Origin: an uncultured Armatimonadota bacterium
GTDB taxonomy: Bacteria > Armatimonadota > Fimbriimonadia > Fimbriimonadales > Fimbriimonadaceae
Assembly (NCBI GenBank): GCA_903904815.1
Contig: CAIVDU010000036.1
Span: forward strand, 62,001-126,000
Length of the DNA stretch: 64,000 nt
Reading direction: 5' to 3'
Both the position numbers and the translations under genes were made by a program. This document shows, in pieces, positions 1 through 7,981 of the stretch. Every line of letters begins with the position of its first letter. Positions within the stretch are counted from its first letter, which is position 1. A model generated the notes under the pieces. The model was not told the DNA's origin and searched no databases. It saw nothing but the letters and a program-made list of their open reading frames with translations.

Positions 1-222
1 GCGAATCGATTCGTGGCTTCGGTGGTATCCGCCTCCGATGGAACTGCTCGACAGGCGCGTAGCTCTATGAGCTCCCTTGAAGCGCAGGCAAGCGAACTGT
101 CGCAACTGAAGACGGGCACCGAGGAAGTCCAGAGCCTGGTCTCTCAGGTGAAGGACTCACTTGCGAAATTTGAGACTGAGGATCGAACGGACCGCAAGGT
201 TCGACTGAAGGTCGCCGCATAG
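1..222 (+). CDS. C-terminal end of a probable methyl-accepting chemotaxis protein (partial)
   Basis: The frame is open from base 1 (Ala-Asn-Arg-Phe-Val...) to a TAG at 220-222, so this is the last 73 residues of a gene that begins before the window. The residues form a heptad-like helix rich in Ala, Ser, Gln and Glu, followed by a short charged tail. This matches the C-terminal descending helix of a methyl-accepting chemotaxis receptor signalling domain, where late motifs such as S-L-x-x-Q-A-x-E-L-S-x-L are usual. The hairpin tip that would prove the family lies outside the window. It could instead be another long coiled-coil protein. No CheB/CheR docking pentapeptide is visible at the end. 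Confidence 0.5.
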   Translation, partial: ANRFVASVVSASDGTARQARSSMSSLEAQASELSQLKTGTEEVQSLVSQVKDSLAKFETEDRTDRKVRLKVAA

Positions 223-364
223 CGGTTCTTCCGAATCATGGTGTCAAAAGAAGCTGAACAACTCTGTGGGCTCGAACGCGTTGCGCCGACAATATTGAGG
301 AAATTGGTGCTCCTTCGCTGGGCGTTTGAAAAAAGTTCTAACTGTCCGGGCTCAAGTCTTGCTC

Positions 365-2521
365 ATGTACAACGCCGTAGGAGTTCTTCGATCTCGACTA
401 GACAAAGCCGACACCGTCGCATTTGCGATGGTCGGCTTTGTCATCTCGCTGGCGGCTCTTACATTTTCATTGATCGAGTCGTTCGGTGGGTACCTGATCA
501 TCTTGGCCGCCGTGAGCGCGACGATGTGGGCGATCGCGCTACTCACAAACAAGCGAAGTGTTGACACGCTCAACGCCCCGATTGTCCCGACACCGAACGG
601 GCCAAGGAATGGCCAGCATGCTCTTAACTTGGACAATCTTCCCGGCGCGGCGTATCGTTACGTCCAACGAGACGATGGCTCCGGCTATTTCGCCTTCATT
701 TCAGGAGGCGCGTTCGAGGTTTTCGGCGTCTCGCCCGAAGAAGCGATGCGCGACGCCGAAACGATCATGGGGTTGTTTCATCCGGAAGACCGGCTCGAGC
801 TAAGGGCCATCATGGCAACCGCCGTTCAACACCGGAACTCCGACTGGTGGTGCGGTCGAGTCACTACGGGCGGCAGGATGAAATGGATCACGGTGACAGC
901 AAAGGCGAGCGAACTGCCAACCGGCGAAGTTTGTTGGGATGGGATCGCGCTCGATGACACACGACGGCAACAGGAACTGGTTGAGTCGAAGCGATTCCTC
1001 GATTCGGTGATCGATAATCTCCCCGACATGGTGTTCATCAAGGATGCCGAAGACCTTCGATTTGTGTTCCTGAACAAAGCGGGCGAAGAGCTTTTAGGAT
1101 TCGACCGTTCCGAGTTGATCGGCAAGAACGATCACGATTTCTTTCCTCCCGAACAGGCCGAATATTTTGTAGACCGGGACCGCAAGGTCCTCGAAGGACG
1201 AGACGTCGTCACATACGGCCGAGAACCGATAGACACAAAATATCGCGGGCAACGACTTCTGCACACGAAAAAGATCCCGTTGACGGACGCCAGCGGCGAG
1301 CCGAAGTTCCTCGTGGGAATCTCGGAGGATGTCACCGACCGCGTGCATACCGAAGAAGCCCTCATGGAGAGTCAGCATCGACTCAATGCGATTCTGAACC
1401 ACACGGCCACGCCGATCTTCCTGCACGATCACGAGGGAAGGGTGCTGATGTTCAATGAGTCGGCACTGAATATGACGGGAAAGGGGCTGGAGCAGGTCCT
1501 GGGATGTTTCCCCGAACAGTTTTTGACGCCCGAACGGGCGCGAGTGTATCGGCAAGCCGAACTTGAGGTGAAGGCGACCGGACAGTCCGTAGAGGTCGAA
1601 GAGGTCGTGCCGTTCCCGGACGGACCACGCACATTTATTACGATTCGGTTCCCGCTCCTCGATCTCCAAGGCCAAGTGTATGCGGTGGGCACGGTATCGA
1701 CCGACATCACCGAGCACAAGCGGATCATGGACGAGGTGAAGCAGGCGAAAGAAGAGGCAGAATCGGCCAACTTTGCCAAGAGTCTGTTCCTGTCTCGAAT
1801 GAGCCATGAGTTGCGAACGCCCTTGAACGCAATCCTCGGTTTCGCCCAACTCATGGAGTTTGAAGACTTGCCGGATGAGCAGCGGGAGACCGTGGGATAT
1901 ATCGTAAGTGCGGGCCGGCACCTTCTCCAGCTAATCAACGAAGTTCTTGACATCTCAAGGATTGAATCTGGGAACTTCTCAGTCTCAATGGAACCGGTCC
2001 AGATCCTGGAAGTCGTCCAAGACGCCGTCAGCATGGTTCGTCCACTCGCCGAAGCCCGCTCGATTAAGATCATCGTGGGCAAAATCGATGAGAAGCTGTA
2101 TTTCTTCGCGGATCGTCAACGCTTGTCCCAAGCCACGATCAACCTCCTTTCAAACGCAGTGAAGTACAACTGCGAGGGAGGAACCGTGGAAGTCACATTT
2201 CACGCGACGGATTGGAAGTCTGTTGGGCGAATCCACGTGCTCGATACGGGGGTTGGAATCGCTTCAGAAAACATCGACCGGCTCTTTGTGCCGTTTGACC
2301 GACTAGGGGCCGACGCTACCAACGTGGAGGGCACTGGACTCGGACTTTCTCTGTCTCGTCGGCTGGTCGAAGCGATGCGCGGAGAAATGGGCCTCGTTCA
2401 GTCGGACGAAAACGGTAGCGTGTTTTACATCCAACTGCCTATGGCCGATCAGCCGGAGGGCATGCGCCAGACTGAGGAAGAAGCACTGAACGATAACGTT
2501 TGGCGCCCGACTTTTGGCTAG
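365..2521 (+). CDS. Membrane-anchored PAS-PAS-PAS sensor histidine kinase
   Basis: This is a two-component sensor kinase of about 718 residues. From the ATG at 365, two adjacent hydrophobic segments (about residues 18-38 and 42-60) anchor it in the membrane with almost no periplasmic loop. Three PAS domains follow (about 90-205, 210-325 and 335-455). A short coiled coil leads to a HisKA domain with the phospho-acceptor His in SHELRTPLNAILGF (about residue 481). The HATPase_c domain shows the N box (NLLSNAVKYN), G1 box (DTGVGI) and G2 box (GTGLGLSLS). Sensing is probably cytoplasmic, through the PAS domains. No response regulator gene is adjacent. A TTG at 326 in the same frame would add 13 residues. 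Neither start has a clear Shine-Dalgarno, so the start is uncertain. Confidence 0.9.
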   Translation: MYNAVGVLRSRLDKADTVAFAMVGFVISLAALTFSLIESFGGYLIILAAVSATMWAIALLTNKRSVDTLNAPIVPTPNGPRNGQHALNLDNLPGAAYRYVQRDDGSGYFAFISGGAFEVFGVSPEEAMRDAETIMGLFHPEDRLELRAIMATAVQHRNSDWWCGRVTTGGRMKWITVTAKASELPTGEVCWDGIALDDTRRQQELVESKRFLDSVIDNLPDMVFIKDAEDLRFVFLNKAGEELLGFDRSELIGKNDHDFFPPEQAEYFVDRDRKVLEGRDVVTYGREPIDTKYRGQRLLHTKKIPLTDASGEPKFLVGISEDVTDRVHTEEALMESQHRLNAILNHTATPIFLHDHEGRVLMFNESALNMTGKGLEQVLGCFPEQFLTPERARVYRQAELEVKATGQSVEVEEVVPFPDGPRTFITIRFPLLDLQGQVYAVGTVSTDITEHKRIMDEVKQAKEEAESANFAKSLFLSRMSHELRTPLNAILGFAQLMEFEDLPDEQRETVGYIVSAGRHLLQLINEVLDISRIESGNFSVSMEPVQILEVVQDAVSMVRPLAEARSIKIIVGKIDEKLYFFADRQRLSQATINLLSNAVKYNCEGGTVEVTFHATDWKSVGRIHVLDTGVGIASENIDRLFVPFDRLGADATNVEGTGLGLSLSRRLVEAMRGEMGLVQSDENGSVFYIQLPMADQPEGMRQTEEEALNDNVWRPTFG

Positions 2522-2523
2522 CG

Positions 2524-3417
2524 GTGTACTATCTCCCGGTGGATAGTCAGGGACTGATACTGGCAGCGTTAGTGGTGGCGGGTTGGTCCTTTCCTGGCGT
2601 TTTCGTGCGCTTGATGCCCCAGCTGAACCCTTGGACGATTGCGATCTTTCGCCTGTCCTTGGGGTTTGCGTTTACCGCCCCCGTCGTCTTCTCGCGTCGT
2701 TATCGGGCGGAATTCTTTCGTGCGGTGAAGCTCCCCGTGTGTTGGGGAATCGCCTCTTTCATGTTCGCCTACTATCTCATGGCGACGGCGGCATTCCAAA
2801 ACGCCCCGGTCGGAGAAGTGGCACTTTTGATCGCTTCGGCCCCCGCTCTCGCCTTGCCACTTAGGCTGGCGTTCGGATCCAGGCCAACCGGCCGCGAAAT
2901 GCTGGGAACCGGACTTGCTTTAGCAGGAGTTGCTTGCGTGCTCTCGCCGGGCGGAAAGCACGGTGTCTACGCCAACCCTTATTTGGGCCCTGGCTTTGCG
3001 CTCATCGCGGCATTCTGTGCCGCCGCGTTTGCCATAGGTGTTCGTCGATTGACCGATTCTGGGCGTCCATCAAACCCCTTAGCGCTCTCGACGATCGCGC
3101 TGGCGATGGGAGTAGTAGCGCTTCCCATCGCGGTCAGGATGACGCCCGTCAATCAGATCGCCGACCATCGGACCTGGTGGGCACTTCCCTTAGGGCTATT
3201 CTCGACGGCCATCCCAACCGCCGGTTACGCCGGGGTTGCTGGACGACTGCCGCCAGTTGTCGCGACAATGCTCAACCCCCTGGTCGCGGTGAGCGCAACC
3301 GTCGTAGCCGCCTTCGCAATCGGGGAATTGCCCCGAATCTCGGTGGTACCCGGGGCCGCGCTGATCATCGCCGGCATCTATGTTTCGACGAGATCAGAGC
3401 GGCCAGAAAGGACCTAG
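2524..3417 (+). CDS. EamA (DMT superfamily) metabolite transporter
   Basis: An integral membrane protein of about 297 residues made of two repeated five-helix halves, as in EamA/DMT permeases (RhaT/YdcZ-like drug and metabolite exporters). The first half begins LILAALVVAGWSFPGVFVRL. The second half contains the LGLFSTAIPTAGYAGVAGRL segment and ends with a short basic tail. The substrate cannot be read from sequence. Starts at TTG 2500, GTG 2524 or GTG 2539 are all possible; GTG 2524 lies just after the kinase stop (2519-2521), which suggests translational coupling. Its stop TAG (3415-3417) overlaps the stop of the convergent rhaS homologue in the palindrome CTAG, so no terminator separates the two. 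Confidence 0.82.
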   Translation: MYYLPVDSQGLILAALVVAGWSFPGVFVRLMPQLNPWTIAIFRLSLGFAFTAPVVFSRRYRAEFFRAVKLPVCWGIASFMFAYYLMATAAFQNAPVGEVALLIASAPALALPLRLAFGSRPTGREMLGTGLALAGVACVLSPGGKHGVYANPYLGPGFALIAAFCAAAFAIGVRRLTDSGRPSNPLALSTIALAMGVVALPIAVRMTPVNQIADHRTWWALPLGLFSTAIPTAGYAGVAGRLPPVVATMLNPLVAVSATVVAAFAIGELPRISVVPGAALIIAGIYVSTRSERPERT

Positions 3418-4466
3418 AAGTTGGACTTCTCGATGTTCGACTTATCGAATTTCACGAGGGGACCAGCGATCAGTTCAAGCTTGCTGGAGAACTTCACTTT
3501 TCCAAGCTTCTTGGTCTCGAAGTCGGCGCCCGCAGCCGGGATTACTTTCTTGAGATGAATCGCCTGTCCCAGATAGACCGCTAAGTATCCCTCGTTGGAC
3601 GGCGCCCAGAGCTGAAATGCGGTGACCGCGCCCGTTCCCACGAACTTCTTCAGCTGATTCGGTGTGCTTAATCCAGTGAGTTCCAAGCCCTTACCGGTTG
3701 CGTGAGGTCCACCAGGGAAGACGCCCGCTCGGTCAACGACCTGAGCGCTGGCGGCGAGACCGACGCTGGTGGGGGAGATGATGCCGCGCAAGCCAGGGTG
3801 CTTGGCGAGCAGACCTTCGCACTCGGTCGTGCTCTTTTGTGGTTCGTCATCACCATAGACCGTATCCACCAGCTTCATCTTGGAGAACTTCGGATCTTTT
3901 AGCGTCTCCTTCATCTTGGCGATCCAGGCGTTCTGATTGGGCGCGTCGGTGGTCGCGCTCAGGATGGCGAAATCCCCCTCGTAGCCAGTGAGTTCACCCA
4001 AAAGCTCCACCTGGGACGTTCCGACCGTATTGAAATCTGCGGGAAGCACGGCGGCGTCTCGGTGGCTCTCGTTGCCGACCAGGTCGGCATCGACAGTGAT
4101 GACCGTGATCCCTTTAGATCGAGCCTCGTCAAGCACCGGATCCAAAGCATCGGGGCTGTTGGCCGAGATGGCAATCACGTCGACCCCTCTCTGAATCTGC
4201 TCCTTGATGATGGGAACTTGTGAAGTCGCATCGGCGGCAGCCGGACCGGTGGTGGAGAAGTCGGCTCCGATCTCTTTGGCGGCTTCTTCAAACCCCTTGT
4301 TCACTTCGGTGAAATAAGGATTCCCCGTGTTCTTGGGGATGTAGACAATCTTAAGCTTCTTGGAAGCGGATGGCGTGTCGGTGCTGGCGGCGGAGCCGGC
4401 GTCGCGGTTGCATCCGGCGACGAAGACGAGGCCGAGAGCAGTGAGGAGCAGCGTTGATCGAGTCAT
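3414..4466 (-). CDS. rhaS: Rhamnose ABC transporter, substrate-binding lipoprotein (RhaS-like)
   Basis: A periplasmic-binding-protein-type-1 (peripla_BP_4) lipoprotein of 350 residues. The N-terminus MTRSTLLLTALGLVFVAGCN is a lipoprotein signal peptide with lipobox V-A-G-C. The mature protein begins with a Ser/Ala/Thr linker and then KIVYIPKNTGNPYFTEVNKG, the sugar-binding fold typical of RbsB/RhaS proteins. The motif IISPTSVGLAASAQVVDRAG sits in the second lobe. It is the last gene of the leftward rhamnose operon and overlaps the rhaQ-like permease by 4 nt. Rhamnose specificity is inferred from similarity to RhaS-type binding proteins and from the neighbouring rhamnosidase and catabolic genes. 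Autoinducer-2-like sugars are the main alternative, because LsrB and RhaS are related. Confidence 0.88.
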   Translation of the reverse strand: MTRSTLLLTALGLVFVAGCNRDAGSAASTDTPSASKKLKIVYIPKNTGNPYFTEVNKGFEEAAKEIGADFSTTGPAAADATSQVPIIKEQIQRGVDVIAISANSPDALDPVLDEARSKGITVITVDADLVGNESHRDAAVLPADFNTVGTSQVELLGELTGYEGDFAILSATTDAPNQNAWIAKMKETLKDPKFSKMKLVDTVYGDDEPQKSTTECEGLLAKHPGLRGIISPTSVGLAASAQVVDRAGVFPGGPHATGKGLELTGLSTPNQLKKFVGTGAVTAFQLWAPSNEGYLAVYLGQAIHLKKVIPAAGADFETKKLGKVKFSSKLELIAGPLVKFDKSNIEKSNF

Positions 4467-5464
4467 GGATGAGGTTCCTGTGAGGGGGTAAGCGTGGGGG
4501 AAGGAGCGAGGGGCGAACGTCGACTGCGTGAGTTTGCAATCTTTTCGCTGAGATTACCGACGATGACGGTAATTACGAGCAGGGTTCCGACGACCGCCAA
4601 CTGATATTCGGCAGTGACATTGGCGAGTCCCATTCCGATCCGGATGAGGGCAACGAGGAGCAAGGCGAGCATAGAGCCTAGAATCGACCCGCTTCCGCCG
4701 CTAATCGCGGTTCCTCCTAGGACGACCGCGGTGATGACGTCAACCTCAAGGCCGCGGGCATGATCGAATCGGGCGACGCCTAAACGGGAGTCAATCAGCG
4801 TTCCCGCCATGGCAGCGAGCCCGCCTGAGATGGCAAAGACCCAAACCGTGACCTTAGCAGTGGGAATTCCAGAATAGAGGGAGGCTCGATTGTTGGTGCC
4901 TACTGCGTAGATCCACCTTCCGAGAACCGTCCGGTGTAAGACCAGTCCAACCAGGATCGCCATGACCACGAGGATGGTAAGGGGAAGTGGGATGGGGGTT
5001 CCGAGCGTCCTGACAAAGTCAATGCCGCTTAAGTTCGTCGGGATCTTTTGGGACTGAGCGCCAAGCATCACCTGGGCGGCCCCGCGATACGCGGCCATGG
5101 TTCCAAGCGTCACGACGAACGACGGCAGTTTTAGGCCGGAAATCAGGAGCCCGTTGATCGATCCAAGGAGAATCCCAACGATGGCAGTTGTCAGCAGCGC
5201 CACCGGCGTTGGCCATCCGAGAGCCAGAAGTTTGGCGGCCGTGCAGGCGGTCAACGCCATGGTTGAAGCGACTGAGAGGTCGATCTGACCGCTGACAATG
5301 ACGAGGGTCATGCCAAGCGCTAAGAGTCCAGTCTCCACGTACAGCGACGACGAGTCGAGCAGATAGTGGAAATCGAGGAAGTAAGGCGATTCGATGGCCC
5401 CGGCGATGAAGGCAAGGAGCACCAGAATAGTCGGGACGGTTTCACGACGGGCGAACCACTTCAT
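4463..5464 (-). CDS. rhaQ: Rhamnose ABC transporter permease (RhaQ-like)
   Basis: A BPD_transp_2 family inner-membrane permease of 333 residues with about nine hydrophobic segments. Family hallmarks are visible: GLLALGMTLVIVSGQIDLSV near the N-terminus, the coupling region AVGTNNRASLYSGIPTAKV, and the late segment TAVVLGGTAISGGSGSILGS. The C-terminus ends in a basic, Pro/Ser-rich tail. It begins one base after the rhaP-like gene ends and overlaps the rhaS-like gene by 4 nt, so the importer subunits are translationally coupled. With the RhaP-like permease it would form the heterodimeric channel of a CUT2-class sugar importer. The P/Q naming is by analogy with the Rhizobium rha genes and could be swapped. 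Confidence 0.85.
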   Translation of the reverse strand: MKWFARRETVPTILVLLAFIAGAIESPYFLDFHYLLDSSSLYVETGLLALGMTLVIVSGQIDLSVASTMALTACTAAKLLALGWPTPVALLTTAIVGILLGSINGLLISGLKLPSFVVTLGTMAAYRGAAQVMLGAQSQKIPTNLSGIDFVRTLGTPIPLPLTILVVMAILVGLVLHRTVLGRWIYAVGTNNRASLYSGIPTAKVTVWVFAISGGLAAMAGTLIDSRLGVARFDHARGLEVDVITAVVLGGTAISGGSGSILGSMLALLLVALIRIGMGLANVTAEYQLAVVGTLLVITVIVGNLSEKIANSRSRRSPLAPSPTLTPSQEPHP

Positions 5465-5465
5465 G

Positions 5466-6437
5466 TTAGATGGCCCCCGAGGTTCGCATCGCGCTGCGAC
5501 GAGCCAGCGTGTCGAGTATCACGGCAATCAGGATGACGGAACCATACACCAGTTGTTGCCAGGTCGCGTCGATTCCCAGCACCGAAAGCGCCACATTGAT
5601 GACGCCGAGGAGGAAGCATCCTAGCAAAACGCCAACCACGCTTCCCGAGCCTCCCGTCACATTGACTCCGCCGATCACGACGGCCGCGATCACGATCAGT
5701 TCGAGTCCTTGACCAGCCGTCCCCGGATTCACGAATCCGAATCGCGAGGCATACATCAGTCCAGCCAATCCACACAGGGCTCCGGTGATCGCATAGACCA
5801 AAAACGTAATTCGAGTGACGGGGATGCCTCTTAGCCGCGCCGCTTCCGGGTGGCTTCCGAGGGAGAAGATGTCTCGGCCGGTCCGCGTGCGGCGAACGAA
5901 CCAGGCAGCGAGCGCGGCAATTCCGAGGGCGGCGACAAGTAACCACGGCACGGTTACACCACCCAGATGAATAGGACCCTCCGAAGACCATCGGCTCAGC
6001 GAGTCGGGCAGGTCATTCGAGTCGACCTGCACCCCGTGACTGAGGATGAAGATCAAGCCGCGGTAGGCGCTGAGTGAACCGAGGGTCGCGATGATGGCGG
6101 GCACTCTTCCGTAGGCGATGACCGACGCATTGATCGCTCCCAGCGCTGCGCCAACCAGCAACGCCACCGCGACACCCCAGACGAGCGGTGTGTTGGGGTG
6201 CGAGCGCAGAAACATTCCGGAAGCCATCGCGGACAGCCCGACCATCGATCCCACCGAGACATCGATGCCTCGAGTCACGATCACGAGCATCTGACCCATG
6301 CCGACGACGATCAGAAGCGGCGCCCAGAGCAGGATCGAATTGATGCTGGTGGCTTCGATAAACCTCGGAGCTCGAAGGGCTGCCCCGACAATCACGATCA
6401 GCAAGAGAGCAAGCGTCCGGATTTCTCGGTGCTTCAA
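5466..6437 (-). CDS. rhaP: Rhamnose ABC transporter permease (RhaP-like)
   Basis: A second BPD_transp_2 permease (323 residues), paralogous to the downstream one. It shows LLIVVGMGQMLVIVTRGIDV, the coupling-loop motif LGSHPEAARLRGIPVTRI and IVIAAVVIGGVNVTGGSGSV. It starts with a basic MKHREIRTL cytoplasmic end before the first helix. Its ATG overlaps the end of the ATPase gene by 4 nt (6434-6437), and the next permease follows after 1 nt. The pair of different permeases plus one double ATPase and one binding protein is the usual composition of rhamnose and AI-2 CUT2 importers. Function as a rhamnose channel is inferred from context. Confidence 0.85.
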   Translation of the reverse strand: MKHREIRTLALLLIVIVGAALRAPRFIEATSINSILLWAPLLIVVGMGQMLVIVTRGIDVSVGSMVGLSAMASGMFLRSHPNTPLVWGVAVALLVGAALGAINASVIAYGRVPAIIATLGSLSAYRGLIFILSHGVQVDSNDLPDSLSRWSSEGPIHLGGVTVPWLLVAALGIAALAAWFVRRTRTGRDIFSLGSHPEAARLRGIPVTRITFLVYAITGALCGLAGLMYASRFGFVNPGTAGQGLELIVIAAVVIGGVNVTGGSGSVVGVLLGCFLLGVINVALSVLGIDATWQQLVYGSVILIAVILDTLARRSAMRTSGAI

Positions 6438-7948
6438 ATCGGTCCTCCCTTCGCGGAGGTCACCTGACCGGTGGCGGCTTGCATCACTCGTTCAGGGGTT
6501 GCCTCATCACGATTCAACTCTTGAATGACCGATCCCTCGTGCATCACGATCACGCGATCACAGAGGGCGAGGAGTTCCGGAAGATCGGATGAGACGACGA
6601 GAAGCGCGAGTCCTTGATCGACCAACTGAAGAATCAGTCGATGCACCTCGTCCTTGGCTCCCACGTCGACGCCGCGGGTCGGCTCGTCGAGAATGAGCAG
6701 GCGCGGTTCCGTCAGCAGCCACTTCGCAAGAACGATCTTCTGTTGGTTTCCGCCGGACAGTTCGCGGACCGGCTGCGAGACATTCCGGAACGCGGTTTGC
6801 AGCTTCTCGGCAAACTCCCGGGCCAGCTTGTTCTCTCGCTTACGATCTACCCATCCAAACTTCGCCAGCTTGCTCAGGATCGCGAGGGTGGCATTGTGCT
6901 CGATGCTCATCGGCATCAACAGCCCCTCGTGCTGACGATCCTCTGGCACGAATGCGACTCCCAGCTCCATGGCGTCGGTCGGCTTGCGAACCGAGATCTT
7001 CTTGCCGTCGATCTGAATAGAGCCCGAGGAGGGTTGGTCGATTCCGAAGATGGTTCTGCACACCTCGGTTCGGCCAGCGCCGACCAGTCCCGCGAGGCCT
7101 ACGATTTCGCCCGGACGGACTTCGAAACTGACGTTCCTAAACTGTCCGGTTCGAGTCAAGTTTTCGACCTTCAGCAAAGGAGGAGCGTCGATGACTGTCT
7201 GATGCGTCTTTACCGAGGCATCGACGGATCTTCCCACCATCAGTCGGATCAATTCGTCGATCGTCGTTTGAGAGGGGATCAGTTCACCTACCTTTTCCCC
7301 GTCTCTCATAACGGTGATTCGGTCAGCGATTTCGAAGATCTCGTCCAGGTGGTGGCTCACGAAGGCGATCGCTTTTCCTTGCGACTTCAGTCGGCGGACA
7401 ATTCCAAACAGCTCGGCGACCTCTTTCGGGGTCAGCGAGGCCGTCGTCTCGTCCATGAGCAGCACCTTTGCGTCGTGCGACAGCGCGCAAGCGAGTTCGA
7501 CCATCTGCTGGTCGGCCACCGAAAGGTCGCTCACACGAGCCTTGGGATCGATGGAAACCCCCAATTCGTCGAGGATCGCCTTCGCCGACCTTCGCATCGA
7601 GTTCCAATCAATTCCCGACAAGGGGTTTCGAATGGGTTGGTGTCCTACGAAGATGTTTTCCGCGACATCCAAGTCGGGAAAGGTCAACGGCTCTTGGTGA
7701 ATGAGAGCGATTCCAAGGTGGATCGCCTGTCTCGGGTTCTCAAGGTGAACCGCCTTTCCATTCAGGCGGATCTCACCGGCAGTCGGCTGATGGACACCCG
7801 CGATCAGCTTCGCCACGGTCGATTTGCCCGCCCCGTTTTCGCCAACGATGGCGTGTACCTCGCCGGCGTGGAGTTCGATGTCCACGCCTTTGACGACCTC
7901 TTGTCCTCCGAAGGCCATTCGGAGTCCGCTGGTTTCAATGACCGCTAT
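6434..7948 (-). CDS. rhaT: Rhamnose ABC transporter ATP-binding protein (RhaT-like); apparent AUA start
   Basis: A CUT2-class double ATPase. Domain 1 has Walker A GENGAGKST and Walker B VLLMDETTASL, with a degenerate signature LSVADQQM. Domain 2 has the usual degenerate P-loop LVGAGRTE, signature LSGGNQQK and Walker B LLILDEPTRG. The first ATG of the frame (7916-7918) would start at MAFGGQEVVKGV and remove the first beta strand normally present in ABC domains (x-GLRMAFGG). The frame stays open upstream. A perfect AAGGAG (7958-7963) lies 9 nt before an in-frame ATA (7946-7948), giving M/I-A-V-I-E-T-S-G-L-R-M-A-F. I therefore place the start there, although AUA starts are very rare. It overlaps the downstream permease by 4 nt. 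Biochemical role: energises rhamnose import. Confidence 0.85.
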   Translation of the reverse strand: MAVIETSGLRMAFGGQEVVKGVDIELHAGEVHAIVGENGAGKSTVAKLIAGVHQPTAGEIRLNGKAVHLENPRQAIHLGIALIHQEPLTFPDLDVAENIFVGHQPIRNPLSGIDWNSMRRSAKAILDELGVSIDPKARVSDLSVADQQMVELACALSHDAKVLLMDETTASLTPKEVAELFGIVRRLKSQGKAIAFVSHHLDEIFEIADRITVMRDGEKVGELIPSQTTIDELIRLMVGRSVDASVKTHQTVIDAPPLLKVENLTRTGQFRNVSFEVRPGEIVGLAGLVGAGRTEVCRTIFGIDQPSSGSIQIDGKKISVRKPTDAMELGVAFVPEDRQHEGLLMPMSIEHNATLAILSKLAKFGWVDRKRENKLAREFAEKLQTAFRNVSQPVRELSGGNQQKIVLAKWLLTEPRLLILDEPTRGVDVGAKDEVHRLILQLVDQGLALLVVSSDLPELLALCDRVIVMHEGSVIQELNRDEATPERVMQAATGQVTSAKGGPI

Positions 7949-7957
7949 AGTCCGTGT

Positions 7958-7963
7958 CTCCTT
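7958..7963 (-). promoter_or_regulatory. Shine-Dalgarno (AAGGAG) that decides the rhaT start
   Basis: On the minus strand this perfect AAGGAG lies 9 nt upstream of an ATA codon at 7946-7948. It lies 39 nt upstream of the first ATG of the ATPase frame, too far to serve that ATG. The stretch before the ATG has no purine-rich site of similar quality. Confidence 0.55.
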
Positions 7964-7981
7964 TTGATTCTCGCAGCGGCC

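Noticed and set aside
1094-1921. Minus-strand ORF of 275 residues
   Set aside because: It lies opposite the PAS kinase, which has full kinase motifs.
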